Counted from the first letter of the stretch, positions 15,775 through 33,575 are shown. The stretch: 64,000 bases of DNA from Ficedula albicollis (GCF_000247815.1 NC_021677.1:4392473-4456472), one strand, 5' to 3'. Numbers and translations are program-made. Notes: generated by a model from the sequence alone, not told the origin.

Positions 15775-18700
15775 AATGATTAACTTTGAATTGCAGTATG
15801 TTTGTCTGCTGATTTAACTTCAGGAGATTAACTGTACTTTTTCCTCAAAGTGATAAAAGCAAGAATATAGAAATAATGGGGCATACCATTTCCCTGTTAT
15901 CTAAAAGACTATCATCTTTAGCAGCCTTGGGGAAGGCAAGACCAAGGAATGCGAAAATCCTCTTGGCAAACTTCCAGGAGAAAAAAGTGATCTGTAGTCA
16001 GCAAAGGAGGATATGTTTATGAAAGAAATCATATTTATATGATTTTTTTTACAAACTCTTGTTAGTTTCAGTCCACCACTGAGAGCCAGAGAACCCAGAA
16101 AATACAAAGTCTGAAATAATTTAGCCCCTACTGGGAAATACTCCAAAACTTCCTTCTTCAGGATAAATGTTCCTTTTTGGTTAAGAAAGATGCTTACAGC
16201 ACTTGTCTCCCATATGCCTGTTCACCTTCACAACTGTCCTCTTCCCTCCATGCCACGCAGAAAACGTTAATAAGTCCATAAAAAAAATAAGCCTTTCCTG
16301 CCAAATTCTTCCAAAACTTTTCTGCATCATCAAGGGCTGCATGAAGACCAGCAGGAACGTTGCTGTTTATTAACTATAATTATTTACTCATTGTCCTTAA
16401 CTGTTTGATCTTTGAAAGTGGCTGGAAGATGACAGTATCATTCACACTAAGCTGTTATCACAACCACCTTTAAAAATTATGTTTCATTAGATGTTACTTA
16501 ACCAGAATGAAGAAATTCTTTATTCACAGTCACACCTACCTCTCTCCAGATAGATACGGTCTAGTCACTCTGGACTAAGATGAACACACATCAGTTAAAG
16601 ATTAGATGAATAGGCATAAATCAGGAGCCCCCAGTCCGGCATTACATGAAGCTCTGTGGGATATCCTAGCCCACCCTCCATTCTTTGAGGTGTAGGACAC
16701 ACAGGCAGAAAGAGAAATAGCAACTTCCACGGGTGCTGCACAGCCTCCCCTTCCCCTGAGACCAAATTCCTAACCCTTTTCTTAACAGTGTGGCTGCTTT
16801 GTAATTTTTTTTTTTTCTTTGTTCAATCCTAGCCTTTTCTCCTCCATTGAAAGAAGAGGAAAAGGGAATAAGAATGGTCCTTACAAAAACCAATCCAGCC
16901 TTACTAACTGGTGTAAAGCTGTGCCTGCTAACTCTGCTGCAGGACCTGGATCTCTCTCTGTGGCTGGTGATGTGCAGCACTCCCTCTCCTGACATGTGCA
17001 AACCTATCTATTCAAATTCTTGTAAATGGCTTCCTATCTGCATATCCAGCACAATGAAATTCCTTCTTGTGGTATTCAAACAACTTGTCTGATCCTTTCC
17101 AATGAACTGTGGGTGTCTTCAAAGTTAACTGAATTTTTCATACAGGAGGGATGGCCTGGTTGTGGGCTGGCTCTCAGGAGACCATGCTGAGCTCCCTCCT
17201 CAATCCTTTATTTTCTTTATGACTTGGAGAATTCATCATGTACCAGTTTGTGATCTATAGGGTGCAGGTAATAGGATTTCTTTCCCTTATGGGGGTTATG
17301 AGGATGAAGCCCTCGTATGAAGCTGAAATCTTGACATTCTGCTGCATCATGTGAAAGGCCACTGTGGGTATTTATTTGAAGTTGCTCATCATACTCAACT
17401 TTGGTGAGAATCAGTAGTTAAATACAAATTTTCGTGTTCTCTTCCTTCATCAATGCTTTTTGGTTTATATCAACATAGAAAGCCATTAGGGCGGTTCTTT
17501 TAGAGGGATTTTGCTTTGTAGAGTGAGGAAAAGAAAACAGATCTAAGGAAAGGAAGCTGGATTCTTTACGTGGGAGCATGTAATTTTCCTGGGGCCTGGA
17601 ATAGCTGGATTTTCTTACCACATGTGCAGGAAATAGCCCTTCCTACCCAATCCTGGGTGTATCAGATAATACCCTTAGCATATAAAGGAATTATTCCAGT
17701 GGGAGCCACCTTCTAAACAACATTTCTGTTCAAGTTTCCAAGCACATTAACAGATTTACACAGGTCTGTTGAGGCAGAGTTCAAAACACTTTGATTCATT
17801 AGAAAAAGAAGGCAGGAGTACCTGTGAAGCATACCCAGCTAATTTTCCAGCCTTTTTCCCACGGGAGTTCATTTGTTAGGGAAGTTTGGGGATGGGTCCT
17901 TCACCATGCTGCCTTCCTCACAGGAGCAGTTTCTCACACACTCATGATGCATGTTACCGACACAAATCTGGGAAATTTCACTCTTTGGGGCACACGTCTT
18001 TGCTGGCTAAATCTCCCTGAGGCTAAAAAGGATTTTACTGATGTGAAATTTCTAATAGTACACTGAATATGGGCACAGGATGGTCTCTTGTTCCTCGTAT
18101 CATTCAGCATTAATCTTTTCACTTCCTAAGACACTTTGCTAAATGCAATTTCGTAGAGAGACAGACCAGCTAGCCAGCACCCACCTCTTCAAAATCTTCA
18201 GCTCATGAATCAAAAAAATTCCTTCTTTGAAGGCAGAAGAAATCTGCCTTTGAAGGCAGAAGAATCTCAGAATCTCTAGGATAACTTTAATTTCAGAAAA
18301 GCATGAGATTATGGTCCCATATTTATTCCTCTAATTGGAGTCATGTCTAAGTGTCATTTTACTCCATTAGGGGATAATGTCAGCTCTGGTGATGTTGCAA
18401 TTACAAATCCTGGAAACATTTTTTGAGTTCTGTAAAGCAACAGTCACAACCCTGAGAAGTTTTAAACCTCTCATGGGGCACAAACCATCTTGTAAGGTGT
18501 CTTTGAATTTTGAGAAGATTTGACAGATAATCGAATAAGGTGGACATTATGAAAGGTGAAATAAACCATTATTGCAAAGAGTTGCATCTTTTTCTTTCCT
18601 TCTTGTAGTTAGTCTTTTAGTCAGCTGTTAAAATATTTAGTCTTTCATAAAGATATGTTTTTATTCTTACCCTTAGGAATACAACTAAAAGCCTTCATTT

Positions 18701-21290
18701 TATCAGTGTTAAGTCATCAGAGTTTATTCCACAGATATTTTATATTTTCATTTCTGATGGTTTGTGTGCTCAGAAGAATAAAAAAAGAAGCTTTTGATTC
18801 TGCTTTGATTTGCAGAAGTCAGTACTCTGAGAAATACATGAGAGATATCAAAGCCATGGGGCTGCTTCTGTTGAAATAAACGTCAGCATCTCACTGACTT
18901 CAGAGAGAAAAGGATGGAGTAATTAAGTGTTGTTTTGCATGGATTCAATGGGCTTGGGCTCAGGGCTCGTTTCCCCAGCCAGTGCTTTGGATTGTGCTGA
19001 CAAACACTCTCTGTACAACTCACCCACCGAGCTCAGCAAAGCCGATAAGATTTCCTTCCTGCACTGCCCTGCTAGCACCTTCCCTGAAAACGTGCTCTGC
19101 CTTTGGCCACACTTCACTTCAGATTAGGGCTTTGCAGAGAAAAATGAGACTTCAATGTGATAAAGTGATAAAGGAATTTCAGTTCATGCACACTCTTCCA
19201 AGCCAAGTGATTCCAGGCTGTGTGCAGCTGGGAAATAGATTCTGCTTTGCTGGGGTGCTAAAACATCTGTACAAGCCAGTAACTGCTTGAGGGATTGTCA
19301 CATTGCAAAACAGGCAGAGAGGGTTCTGATTGTATCAGGAGAAAAACACAGTGCTCTGTTGGGGAAATTCTGTGAGAAAAGAAAAAAACCCAAACACACA
19401 GCAATAGAAACAACTCACACACCTGCGTGGAAACAGTTCCTCAAACTGACTGTCAGTGAGTAAGGGGAACATTCTGTAAACACATTCTTAATACAAATTA
19501 ACTTTTCTCTGTGTGTTGTCAGCAAGAACATAGATTATTTCTTGTCTGTGGGAAACCTCCTGTCAGAGACAAAGATCACTTTCCACACGCTTTGATCTTA
19601 GTATATTAAATCTCAGCAGAGATTTTATTTAATTAAATGTTATTTATGTTTTGTGGGTGTTACTGAACAAAGACTTCCCTGAGTGTCATTAATGGGAGAA
19701 TGACAGAGGGTTTGAAGCAGGGAGGACCATCATGATAAGTCTGAATGCAGAGATATTTTAGGGAAATCACAATTTCTCACACAGCTGAACACTCAAACAT
19801 ACTTGCCTAACTCAAGGATGAAATCTCAACACTTGTCAGTGCCATCCTCCCGGTCTCACAGATTTTTAAGTTGAGCACTTGTAGTTGGTCTGTGCTGCTG
19901 AAATAGTTTCTTCAATTGCTGTGGCTCTGTACACATGGGTGAAGAAGATACGGCCTTTAAAAAAATTACCTAACACAAATGTTTCTGACTTGCTCTCTAT
20001 GGAGATAATAGAAAACAACCAGCAACTGCTGGGCATGAGTTTAGTCTGTTATACATTATTGTCTGCCTTGACAGCATAAAATTAATAAATTATATGTATT
20101 CAGACCCCCTTTGTTTAAAAAATAAGGTTGCTAAGAAACAAGAGTTATGCACGTTTAATGCCGTTTATGGTCAGAGGATCCTGTCAATAGGAGAGGAGTA
20201 ACTGAGGACCTATAGGTTCCACATAAGTTCTGCTCATTGTAGTTGAACATACTTCATCAAGATAATGATAAAAGTTTGGTTTGCCTATGGGTTTGAGTGT
20301 CAGTGTGATTTAAATATGTTGCAAATAATTGTATATGTAAACTTTGATCCAAACTGATCAGTTGTCGTTGTCCAGGAGGTAAGTGGGTATGCATATTGGT
20401 ATTTTTCACTACTATTCTTATTGTTAAGAGAGAAAACCCATCCAGGCTCCTACATTTCACTGGAGTCAATGCTATGCTCATTTAAACCATTAACCAGCTT
20501 TTCTTCTGGAATTGCTCAACTGCCAAAAAAAAGAAGAAAAGGGAAAAAAAGAAAAAAAAGAAAAAAAAGAAGAAAAAAAGGAAGAACAAATGGCAGCACA
20601 GCAACACAACCGCTGGTTGTGAAGGTGTTCCTGGCACTGCCAGGCTGCCCACACTACAGACACACAAGAGACTTTTCCCCAATGCTGGTGTTACAAAGTT
20701 GAGAGCCACAGGTCTCTCTAATCACTACCTTAAACTGAGGAAAATTATCCTCAAGAGATTTTACTTCTTGCTGGGTAAAAGTACAACAGTGTTCTCAACC
20801 TGCAGCTCAGGAATACGCTCTTCAAAGTTTAATTGCTTTTTAACTACTCACCGCAACTCCGGGCTTTTTTCTCTTTTAATTTTATATCCAGCTACAGCAG
20901 TGCTGAAGATTTCTGTTTCTTATCTGATCACAGGAGGAAAAAGAAAGAAAGAAAAAAAAAGAGCACAGCTTATTCCTGCCACCACCCTTTCATCCTTGGT
21001 TTCTTAAACGGGGCCTAAAGCCATTTTCCTGTTTAACCTTGTGGGATAATTAAGCTGCTCGAGCTTAGTCAGCTTCAGTTTTCCCAGTTCAGCTGGCCCC
21101 CTGCCAACACTGTCAGTTTTCCAGAAGCACTGGGGAAGGAAGGGAGGTTTCCATCACGTCTGTGCTCCCAGGGATGCTGGGTGCTGCCCTGGGGATGTGC
21201 ACAGACATGGGGGCTGCCAAAATCCCCCTGCCACGTTCTGGGTGTCACTGTCTGAGGGTCTCTTTAGGCGTGAGACCTCCTCAGAAGGGA
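15775..21290. other. Non-coding region, no gene recognised
   Basis: AT-rich unique sequence with short frames only. There is a small internal duplication around GAAGGCAGAAGAA near 18,230-18,265 and a purine-rich A/G tract at 20,520-20,590. I saw no conserved exon or RNA gene. Confidence 0.5.
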
Positions 21291-21299
21291 CATGCAGGT

Positions 21300-21720
21300 G
21301 GTTTGGGATTCAGGGTTTTCCTGAAGTCACCGACGAGAAACTGCTCGAGACGGCCTTCTGCTGTTTCAAGGCTGTTTATTTTATCTTATCTACAGAGTGT
21401 TCCAGCCAGGCCGACACAGGTCCGCTCTGCAAGGTGACCATGACAAAAGTGCCGTCTGGGAGGCAGAGCCATACCTTTTATACCCTAAACTACGTATTCT
21501 ATATTTACAATCACTTCCCAATGCCATGCAATCTCATTACAATGTCCAGTTCTTTCCCCATCCAATCTGTGGTTCCCAGGATGCAACCCCAACATGGATG
21601 ACATGAAGGAGAAGGAGGAAGAAGCCCACCACACCCCAAATCCTCCATCTTGACCACATGGCCCTTAATATAAACAATCCAAAAAACCTATTTATTTTAC
21701 ACCCTAACACTCTAATTTAC
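21300..21720 (-). mobile_element. Solo LTR of an endogenous retrovirus
   Basis: Read on the minus strand this has the order expected of an LTR: a start near GTGTTAGGGTG, a U3-like stretch, a TATA-like GGTATAAAAGG (plus-strand position about 21,475-21,485), a polyadenylation-type AAAATAAACAGCC (about 21,370-21,385) roughly 100 bp downstream, and a U5-like end. No gag, pol or env frame lies on either side, so it is best read as a solo LTR. Its exact ends and target-site duplication were not resolved. The family name is not certain. Confidence 0.65.
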
Positions 21721-21865
21721 ACTTCTCTTGTCTTCAGGGCTTGCATCTCTTCCCTCAGTGTTGGTAGATTTTCCCAGGGAGCTAAATCCAGCCCCTGAGG
21801 CTCTTGGGCAGCACTCGGGGGTCTCAGAGGGGTCTGCCAGGGGGGTCCTTGCATCCCCAGAGGAG

Positions 21866-21993
21866 TCAGGGAGATACCCTGGACCCCCACACTGAAGGGC
21901 TGCTGTGGTTTGGGGATGCTGAGGATGCTTCAGGGAGATACCCTGGACTCCCACACTGAAGGGCTGCTGTGGTTTGGGGATGCTGAGGATGCT
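21866..21993. repeat. 64-bp direct tandem duplication
   Basis: The unit starting TCAGGGAGATACCCTGGAC is present at 21,866-21,929 and 21,930-21,993 with one visible base difference (CCCCC/TCCC). It sits just before the (TTTCCC)n array. Confidence 0.9.
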
Positions 21994-22044
21994 GCAGCTG
22001 CTGCTCCCCTGGGCTCTGCAGGACCACATCTCCTGCCATTAGCT

Positions 22045-22470
22045 CCTTTCCCTTTCCCTTTCCCTTTCCCTTTCCCTTTCCCTTTCCCTTTCCCTTTCCC
22101 TTTCCCTTTCCCTTTCCCTTTCCCTTTCCCTTTCCCTTTCCCTTTCCCTTTCCCTTTCCCTTTCCCTTTCCCTTTCCCTTTCCCTTTCCCTTTCCCTTTC
22201 CCTTTCCCTTTCCCTTTCCCTTTCCCTTTCCCTTTCCCTTTCCCTTTCCCTTTCCCTTTCCCTTTCCCTTTCCCTTTCCCTTTCCCTTTCCCTTTCCCTT
22301 TCCCTTTCCCTTTCCCTTTCCCTTTCCCTTTCCCTTTCCCTTTCCCTTTCCCTTTCCCTTTCCCTTTCCCTTTCCCTTTCCCTTTCCCTTTCCCTTTCCC
22401 TTTCCCTTTCCCTTTCCCTTTCCCTTTCCCTTTCCCTTTCCCTTTTCTTTTCCCTTTCCCTTTCTTTCCC
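22045..22470. repeat. (TTTCCC)n microsatellite, about 71 units
   Basis: A hexanucleotide array that is perfect from about 22,046 to 22,444 and then degenerates (TTTTCTTTTCCC, TTTCTTTCCC) at its right end. The other strand is GGGAAA. Translations as Pro-Phe, Gly-Lys or Glu-Arg repeats are products of the array, not genes. The motif differs from the telomeric CCCTAA. Confidence 0.97.
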
Positions 22471-24725
22471 TGGCTGTCCTGAGCTCACACCATCTCACCC
22501 CATCACAGCACGAGCAATATTGTTCCTGACAACCTGCAAAATATTTTTATGAACTTCGCCGTTCAGTGTTTAAACACGTCGTGTTAGCAACTTCGCACAA
22601 ACAAGCATGGCTTGCAGGGAGACCTTTGCAGACTTGCACCATCTGCCAGTCTCTTTCCTGTGTCAGTGCCAGCATTAAAAAAAAACAAAAAAAACAGTAT
22701 TCTCTAATTAAAAAAAAAAAGATGGGTATCTTTCTGCCGTCACCCATTCACCAACACACTGATAAAAATAAAGACTAAAAGGCATTTTCAGAATTAAAGA
22801 AAAAGTCAGTTTGAAATATCTCCACGGCATTCAAATGGTTTATTTACTTCCTGGTGAGCAGGAGATCACTGGCCTTTTACTTTCACTCACAGAGACAAAT
22901 ATTTGTTATCAGATGGTAAACAAAAGTTTAGTTGTACATGGATAATTCATGTTGAACTTCAGTGCAGCATGAATGCTGTCCAAGACTGTTTCAGAGAATG
23001 GTTTATTGTGAAACCTCACAGATGAGACTTCCTTATTAAAAAAAAGGAAGTTCTGCATCTTGAGCAGGCTCCCATTTTAATGAATTGAGCTGAAGGGCTG
23101 GTTTCCTTCGTGGCACTTCCCTTGTCATTTACTCCAGGCAGTGACAGAGCAGGACATTTTTCCTAGTGCACAGTGCTTTTCAGCAAGCTAAAGAGCATTT
23201 CACTGGGTGCTTGAGGAGAGAAAGTTTATATTTTTGTATTTTTTATTTCACAACACATCCAGCCTTTGGAAACTTGCCAGGTCTTGCCTTCTGTTTTGCT
23301 TAAAACATTCATCTACAAAGCACCAACAAGCATCTTAAACTAAACTAATGTCTGCATGTCATTATTTATGAATGTGTAGGTGCTTGCCTGGAGGCACAAG
23401 AGCCCATGATACTGCTCCCATTGACTGTTATTTATATGTAACCTTTTCTGGTCTAGAGTTCCTGCAGTATTTTTTTTGTCCCAGATTTTCATTTTGCTCC
23501 ACTTTCACCCTAGCAGCTCTGGCCAAAGGGGGTCAGCTGAGAACAAGGGCTTGGAGCATCTCCCAGGGCTGGGCTGGGCTCTACCAGCAGCACAAATATG
23601 CAAAGTTTGATGGAGTCAGTGGCAAGGCTCCTGCTGGCTTCAGCTTAGCTCTAAATTATGGGAGTTTCATTTTATTTCCATGACTTGTCCACAGTATTTT
23701 TTGCCTGTGTTAACAGCATAGCTCCTTCTTAAACAGAACTGCTCTTACCAGTGATGGGTTTGTAAGTAAATTACACTGCAGTGTGAGCAGATAGGCACCC
23801 TGAGATTGCTGCTGGATGGAAAAGGGTGAAAGGAGCCTCTTCCTTTTGGTTTTGGGTTTGTGGACAGTCATTGGCCTCAGGGGAATCATCCAGTGTCCTA
23901 TTACTCTTTGTATTCAGCCTTCTGAAATGGGGGAATAGTTGTTGCCCTACCTTTCCAGAAGAGCAAAGCAAAGGTAAATCACAGTTCTAGGACATTATAG
24001 CAAATTTATAGATATTATATAGATATGTCTATAAATATCTACAAATATATAGATAAAATATATAATTATAGGGAAGTTAGAGGAAAACTGGTCTCTTGTG
24101 ACTCCCTAGCTGGCCAATGGCAGAAGTTATAGCAGCACAGGAATGCCCAGCTCATGTCCCATTTCTGCTCTCTCTGTTATGTGACATGTGGCATTTCCAG
24201 GCTGTGTCACAGAAGAAAGCCCATAGGAAGAGTGCAGGAAATGGGATTTTGTCAATTTGACAAGTTTAAAGAAATACATGTTCTTGGAATCAAAAGCACA
24301 GGCCCTGGAAACAAAAGGACAGCTATTAAGGCAGCTTATTTTGAAGTTACAAAGTGATTACTCTCCCTACACATTCATCTAAATAAAATAAAGATGTAAA
24401 GAAATAGTATTGAGTAACTTAAGGGATCTACATTTTTTTAAAAATGAAAATTTCCTTAGAAATGCTGGTGGTGTACAGCAGACAAAGTCTGTGCAGTCTT
24501 GTATCAACCAACTTTTCTCCCTGAGTAACAATTTTCCCTCAGAACATGTTCTATTTATAACCCCCTAAGCCTTTTGCAGTATGTTTCCTGTTCAGACACC
24601 AGAATATGACTCAGCCCATCAGTCCAGTCACTTCCCAAACATGGGATTCAAAACCAGGCAGAAAATCACGAGCATGCTCGAAATTTGAGTGATGAGTCAA
24701 AATACTGTTGGAACTAATTCTTTTG
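22471..24725. other. Non-coding region, no gene recognised
   Basis: Unique sequence with A-rich runs near 22,675-22,720 and an AT-rich ATAGATAT-type patch at 24,000-24,070. No recognisable exon, RNA gene or element. Confidence 0.5.
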
Positions 24726-24730
24726 TTTTT

Positions 24731-25498
<768 letters not shown>

Positions 25499-25509
25499 TT
25501 TTTTTTTTT

Positions 25510-28229
<2,720 letters not shown>

Positions 28230-28768
28230 AATTATTTTTTTGCCAGTCCTGGTAAAGTTCTGTGTGGATTGTTTCATGTGTGTGTGAAATGGCAAGTATC
28301 AGGAATGGAGCCATGTCTTCTACCAGTTCGTCACAGGTTGAATACACCCCTGATAGCAGAGATTAGTGGTAATCAGAAGGAAAATAGGCCTCAAAGGAAG
28401 ACACATGCATAAATGAATATCTGAGGAACTTTATCTTAATTTAATTTGATTTGCTATCTAACACTGGTTGTTAATTTTTGACTATGTACTTTCTGTATAT
28501 AACATTATAGTGCCCCTTTTAGAAGTGTTTTAGCCTTATTAAAAAGGCTGAAATATTAAAGAAACTTCTGAATATCAAAGAAAAATTGCACCAAGAGCTT
28601 GTTTGCCTCAGAATAAAAAAAACTCCTGCTGCTGCAGGTTATTTGTAGCTTGAACATATCTAGTTTCTACTTCCAAATTTAGGGTGTTTCTTCTGCTTGG
28701 TTCTGGAGCTGACAGTCACCTTTCCTTTACTGCCATTTAACCAGGTATTTGACACTGCATTTCTCTCT

Positions 28769-28771
<3 letters not shown>

Positions 28772-28852
<81 letters not shown>

Positions 28853-28930
28853 GGGGGTTTTTTTTTTCTTTTTTTTTTTTGTTTGTTTGTTTTGTTTTTT
28901 GGTTGGTTGGTTGGTTGGTTGGTTGGTTTT
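28772..28930 (+). repeat. Low-complexity block: T60, G26, T10, (GTTT)n, (GGTT)7
   Basis: Sixty T (28,772-28,831) are followed by 26 G (28,832-28,857), ten T, further T runs, then GTTT and seven GGTT units to about 28,928. The G run again interrupts a T homopolymer. Confidence 0.95.
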
Positions 28931-29277
28931 TAATCAGAATGTCCAATATTCTCAGGACAATTTAATCATATATTCAATCAACACAGGTGTGTTTATAAGC
29001 CACACTTAAAAATGCACATTACATGTCCTTTGTTAAGCTCTATCACCCATAAAACTTTGTCAATTGACACTATTTATGTTTCCATCAATTATTTCTTTTC
29101 CTTTTGCAAGCCATCTCGAATTTTGTCTGATTTTGGCAGACAAAAAGTAACTGCTCTGAAGATCCTGATACATACCTTTTCCCAGTTTAAATACTGGTAT
29201 ATCATCTGGTTTTAGTCCATTTTATCCTGCAATTTGGTAAAAATGCTGCTTTAATCATCCCAGCTATATTCCTGAAT

Positions 29278-29612
29278 AGTTGGACTACAATCAAAGCTGA
29301 AAATACGGGTTTTTTGTATAAAATTAATTGCAAGAGGGACATATATCATCACACACTGCAAAGAATCTATAATAAAGTGACTTGAAAATGAAAAAAATTT
29401 AATCAGTTGGACTACAATCAAAGCTGAAAATATGGTTTTTTGTATAAAATTAATTGCAAGAGGGACATATATCATCACACACTGCTAGTTGGACTACAAT
29501 CAAAGCTGAAAATACGGGTTTTTTGTATAAAATTAATTGCAAGAGGGACATATATCATCACACACTGCAAAGAATCTATAATAAAGTGACTTGAAAATGA
29601 AAAAAATTTAAT
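29278..29612. repeat. Three direct copies of a 127-bp unit, the middle one shortened
   Basis: Units start AGTTGGACTACAATCAAAGC at 29,278, 29,405 and 29,487. Copies 1 and 3 run on through AAAGAATCTATAATAAAGTG; copy 2 stops at ACACACTGC, after about 82 bp. The third copy leads into a TATATA-rich tract. Confidence 0.92.
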
Positions 29613-32600
29613 TTTCTATATATTTATATATATATTTCTGCTCTCACTGTGTTGGCTGTAGTAAAACCTCCTGCCAGCAGTGTGTGAGCAGGAAGCCTTC
29701 CAGGGCTCACAGTAATCCAGCCTGAAGTAAATAAAGGTGTGGGCAAGTTTCAAAACATCTCGGGTGGTGACAGGGTCAAAGCCTAGGGCTCTCCTACAAG
29801 TGGTGAAAAGAAAATGTTCAAATGCTTGAAATACTTGAAATCTTCAATGGGAAGATTAAAAAATAGCACAACAGCCCGAGTCCAGAAGGGTACAGTAGCT
29901 GAAAAGTAATTCCATATAAAGAAAAGAAATAAAATCAGTAAATTCAGTAAGTGGTTATATTTAGAAGGCCTCAGTGCCAGATGGTTTTCTGGCAATGAAT
30001 TGTTGCCAGCCCTATTCCTTCTAAAGATAAATAATATCAAAGAGGCAGCTTTTGGTCACCAGAAACAAACACAAGGATGGCCAAGGCAGGAGCAGATAGG
30101 GAAAGGCTGCACTGGACCATGCACTGCAGCTCTGCAGGGATCAAACCTGATATTATGGATTTCTGTGGCAGAGTTATCAATCAGAAGAAATAATTTCATT
30201 CACAGGATTGGCACTCCTGGCTCTCACACAGGAAACTCACATTTACGCTAAGCCTTGAACAAAAACAAGTATCACACTGATAACCAGGGCACAATCAGCA
30301 CACAGAACATGACAAATAATGCTGGACCTTGAAAAGTCAAGCAGAATTTTATGCTTTATGAAGAATTTAAATCTTCCAGTAACCTGCAGTTCTGAAACCT
30401 GTTGTGAGTTAAGATCTGCTCTTGCCCCACTGATGGATTTTGTTTGCACACTTTACACAGAGTGATGGAGTGGGTTAGGAGTTATCCACATGGGAGAGGA
30501 TTCTTCACCTGGCAGAGACTGATCCTTGCTCCCGACCCTGCTGGGCTGATATGGCAGAGCTGCTGATGCACACTGAAAAACCCCAGCAGAGAGCTGTTGG
30601 TGGAGCAAACAGGACAGAAGGATGGCTCTGCACAGCAGCAGGGCTGTGTCAGCTGCACTGCCTAAATTTACACCCAGCAGCATCAGGTTTCACATATGCA
30701 CCAAAAACCACCTACATGTCAATATTTATCTGGTCCTCTGCATCTGTGGATACGTTTGAAAGGAAGAAAAGTGCTCAGGGACAGCAGATGCACCAAGTTT
30801 TAACCACAGTTCCTGTCCGGGTAAACTTGGCTTCTCCTCTCATCTTCAACAGGATGTAGAAGTATTTAGAAATGTTTCTTCTCTGTGAGGAAGACTTTAC
30901 TCATGTGATTAGTGGGTTAAGAGGTAAAGATTAATGATTGCAAAGTGCTTTGAAATCCAAGATGAAAGGTAAAGGCATTTATGATTATTTTACACCAGTT
31001 AATGTCATTTGTTCCTAATGATGTAATACAATGAGAAAGGAAATGTTCGTAAACTGGACACCGAGATCTGGCAAGGGAACTTGGATTCTGGCTGCCACAA
31101 AGTTTTCTGTCCTTTTGCTGCACAGTTACATCACAGACCCTGACCACAAAGGAGAAGTGATAAAAGGGTGGGGTTCTTTCCTAGTGTTCTTAGCAGAACT
31201 AATGTGTGTTTGTGATGGGTGTGAAAGTGCTTGGATACACATGCACACTATATAACACATATAACAGGGCCAGCATCACATCAGACAAGACAACATAATT
31301 CCTGTAGGTCTGAAATAAGTGGCAAATCACATGGGGGAAAATAAATATCTTTTTTTTTTCTTTTTTCCTGTAGATAAAGTCTTTCAGTCCAGCATGTTGC
31401 TTTTCTTTTGTGGGCCTCCAGCCTTTCTGGTGCAATAGCAGATTTAAAATGCACAGAAAAAGGACCCACCATGAGAAGAAGAGATTTGGGGGATTTTTTT
31501 GCCTGGCTCTTGGGCATTCAGAGCATCCCTGCCCCACTGTAGGTCACCCTGTGTCTGCTGCCAGCAGGTGGTAGAGAAAAGGGCTGAATCTGTCCCTCAT
31601 TTCCCCAGTTCTGTGGGAGCAGTGGGGAGTTTCTCCTGGTGCAGGGAAGCAGTGAGGCCAGGGGGAAGGATGCAGTGGATGGAGGAGGTCCCTCCCTGTC
31701 CCTGTTCCTGTCCCACCTGTGCCAGACTGGCACATCCTGACACTTCTGCAAGGCACAGCCTCACACACTGTGTGAGCAAATCCATCTCTCTGTGTGTGCA
31801 GCCACACGGGAAATATTTACACTGCCCTGCCTCTGGAGGATGGAGGCATAAACAGAGGGAAGGCTGCTGGGACCCATCAGAGGTGCCAGCCCCAGCAGGG
31901 TGAGCTGCTCCCTGCAAATGTGCCCTGGCTGTGTCAGACACTGGGCTGGGCTTTTAGGCAGACCTTGCCTTCACCCTAATCCCCTTAGGATGGCTCTGAA
32001 GCACTGATCACCAAAATCTAGGGCAGCCCTCTGAAGTAGCTGGGTCAGGCTCTAATACTCCTTTAGATCGTAATCCTGCCAAGATTTAACATTTGCAAAT
32101 AACTTTATCATGTGAGTGGTTAAATGGGGTGTTGCAGGACCTGGGTCACAACTGGAGCATTCAACAAATTCCAACTTTGGTTATATCTGTCAAGGATGCA
32201 GCAGAAACAAGGGAAAAGTCAGGGTGGCTGCTGAGAGAGCCTGGCTCTCTTGAATATGAAGCATTTCAGGACTTAGATATCAGCTTAAATTCACTCACAA
32301 CTATTCACTCCTATCAGCCTTAAAGGGTTCTAATCAGCATGCACAGCTAAGCAAATCTGCAAAAGATAGGGACTGGGCCATAGCAGTCTTTCTTCTGACA
32401 CAAATATTCTGCACTCTGCCCTGACCCAATGCCTATTTTAGTGTTTTACCACTCTGGTTTCTAAGCTTCCTTCTTTTTTTTTTTTTAACCTTCTTCCTCC
32501 AAACTGGAGACACCTCAGCATGCAAATGCTGTGATGCTTTTACCTGTGACAACCACCAAGAAAAGGCTAGAAACAGGAGAGCTGAGAGAGAGAAGCTGCT

Positions 32601-33494
32601 CTTTAATTTAAAAGCTGAGCAATGGGTGTTTGCAGCCCTCAGCTGAGCTAGGCTACCCTGCTCTTGCCACCTGAAAAGTTCTGCCTGGGCCTCTTACCTT
32701 CTGTGCAAAGTGCTGGAAGTTTAATTTAAGGGAAAAGAGTTGCATTTCTTGAACAAGTTTTGTGTGTTTATGGGAGGGGAGGAAGAGGGAACTGAACAGA
32801 TAAAGGTGTCCAAACAAAATATATTCTAAAAAATTGGGCAGATTATACATGTGTCAGGCGAGAAGTACTTTTTTTTTTTGCCACTGCTATGTTTGATATT
32901 GGATAATTAATCTAATTTTCCAGAGTATTTCTGTCTGGGGATCTGCTACAGCCCTGCTGTGTTCAGGCTGGTGTTTGTCATTAAAAGCCTCTGCCCTGTT
33001 GCTTACACATCTTCTCTCACAGGGAGAATAAACACTCACAGAAAAATTAAAAGTGTTCTGGAAAAAAAAGAGGAAGAAAACAACAGCTTGGACCTGGAAT
33101 CTGGTTTAGTCAATTTATGCACCAAGGATGAATTCCAGTTATTACAATTTTTTTTTTTTTTTAATTTTTCACTGTAATAAAAATGAGACCAGGAAAAAAA
33201 CCCAACAGTAATTAATGCTGGTTTTGCAGATCAGTGTGCAATTGAGATTCAGGTACTAGAGGAACAAACACTGGGCAAGACCAGAGTATGAACAGTAAGT
33301 CCATAAATTCCTGCCTGTCTGAAAACTGGGGGCAATTGTTCAGATTCTGAACAGTGCAGTATGAAGGAGCAAGCTTTAGCCTGTAATTAAGATTCTGACT
33401 TTGCTCAGAACATGCCCTTTATTTACAAGAAATATTTTTTACATAAATAATAACATAAATTTACATAAATAAATAATTTTAAAAGTATATTTAC

Positions 33495-33496
33495 AA

Positions 33497-33575
<79 letters not shown>

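Noticed and set aside
22045..22470. Interstitial telomere repeat
   Set aside because: The unit is TTTCCC, not the vertebrate telomere unit TTAGGG/CCCTAA.
21866..22498. Gly-Lys, Pro-Phe and Glu-Arg repeat frames
   Set aside because: All are registers of the (TTTCCC)n array.
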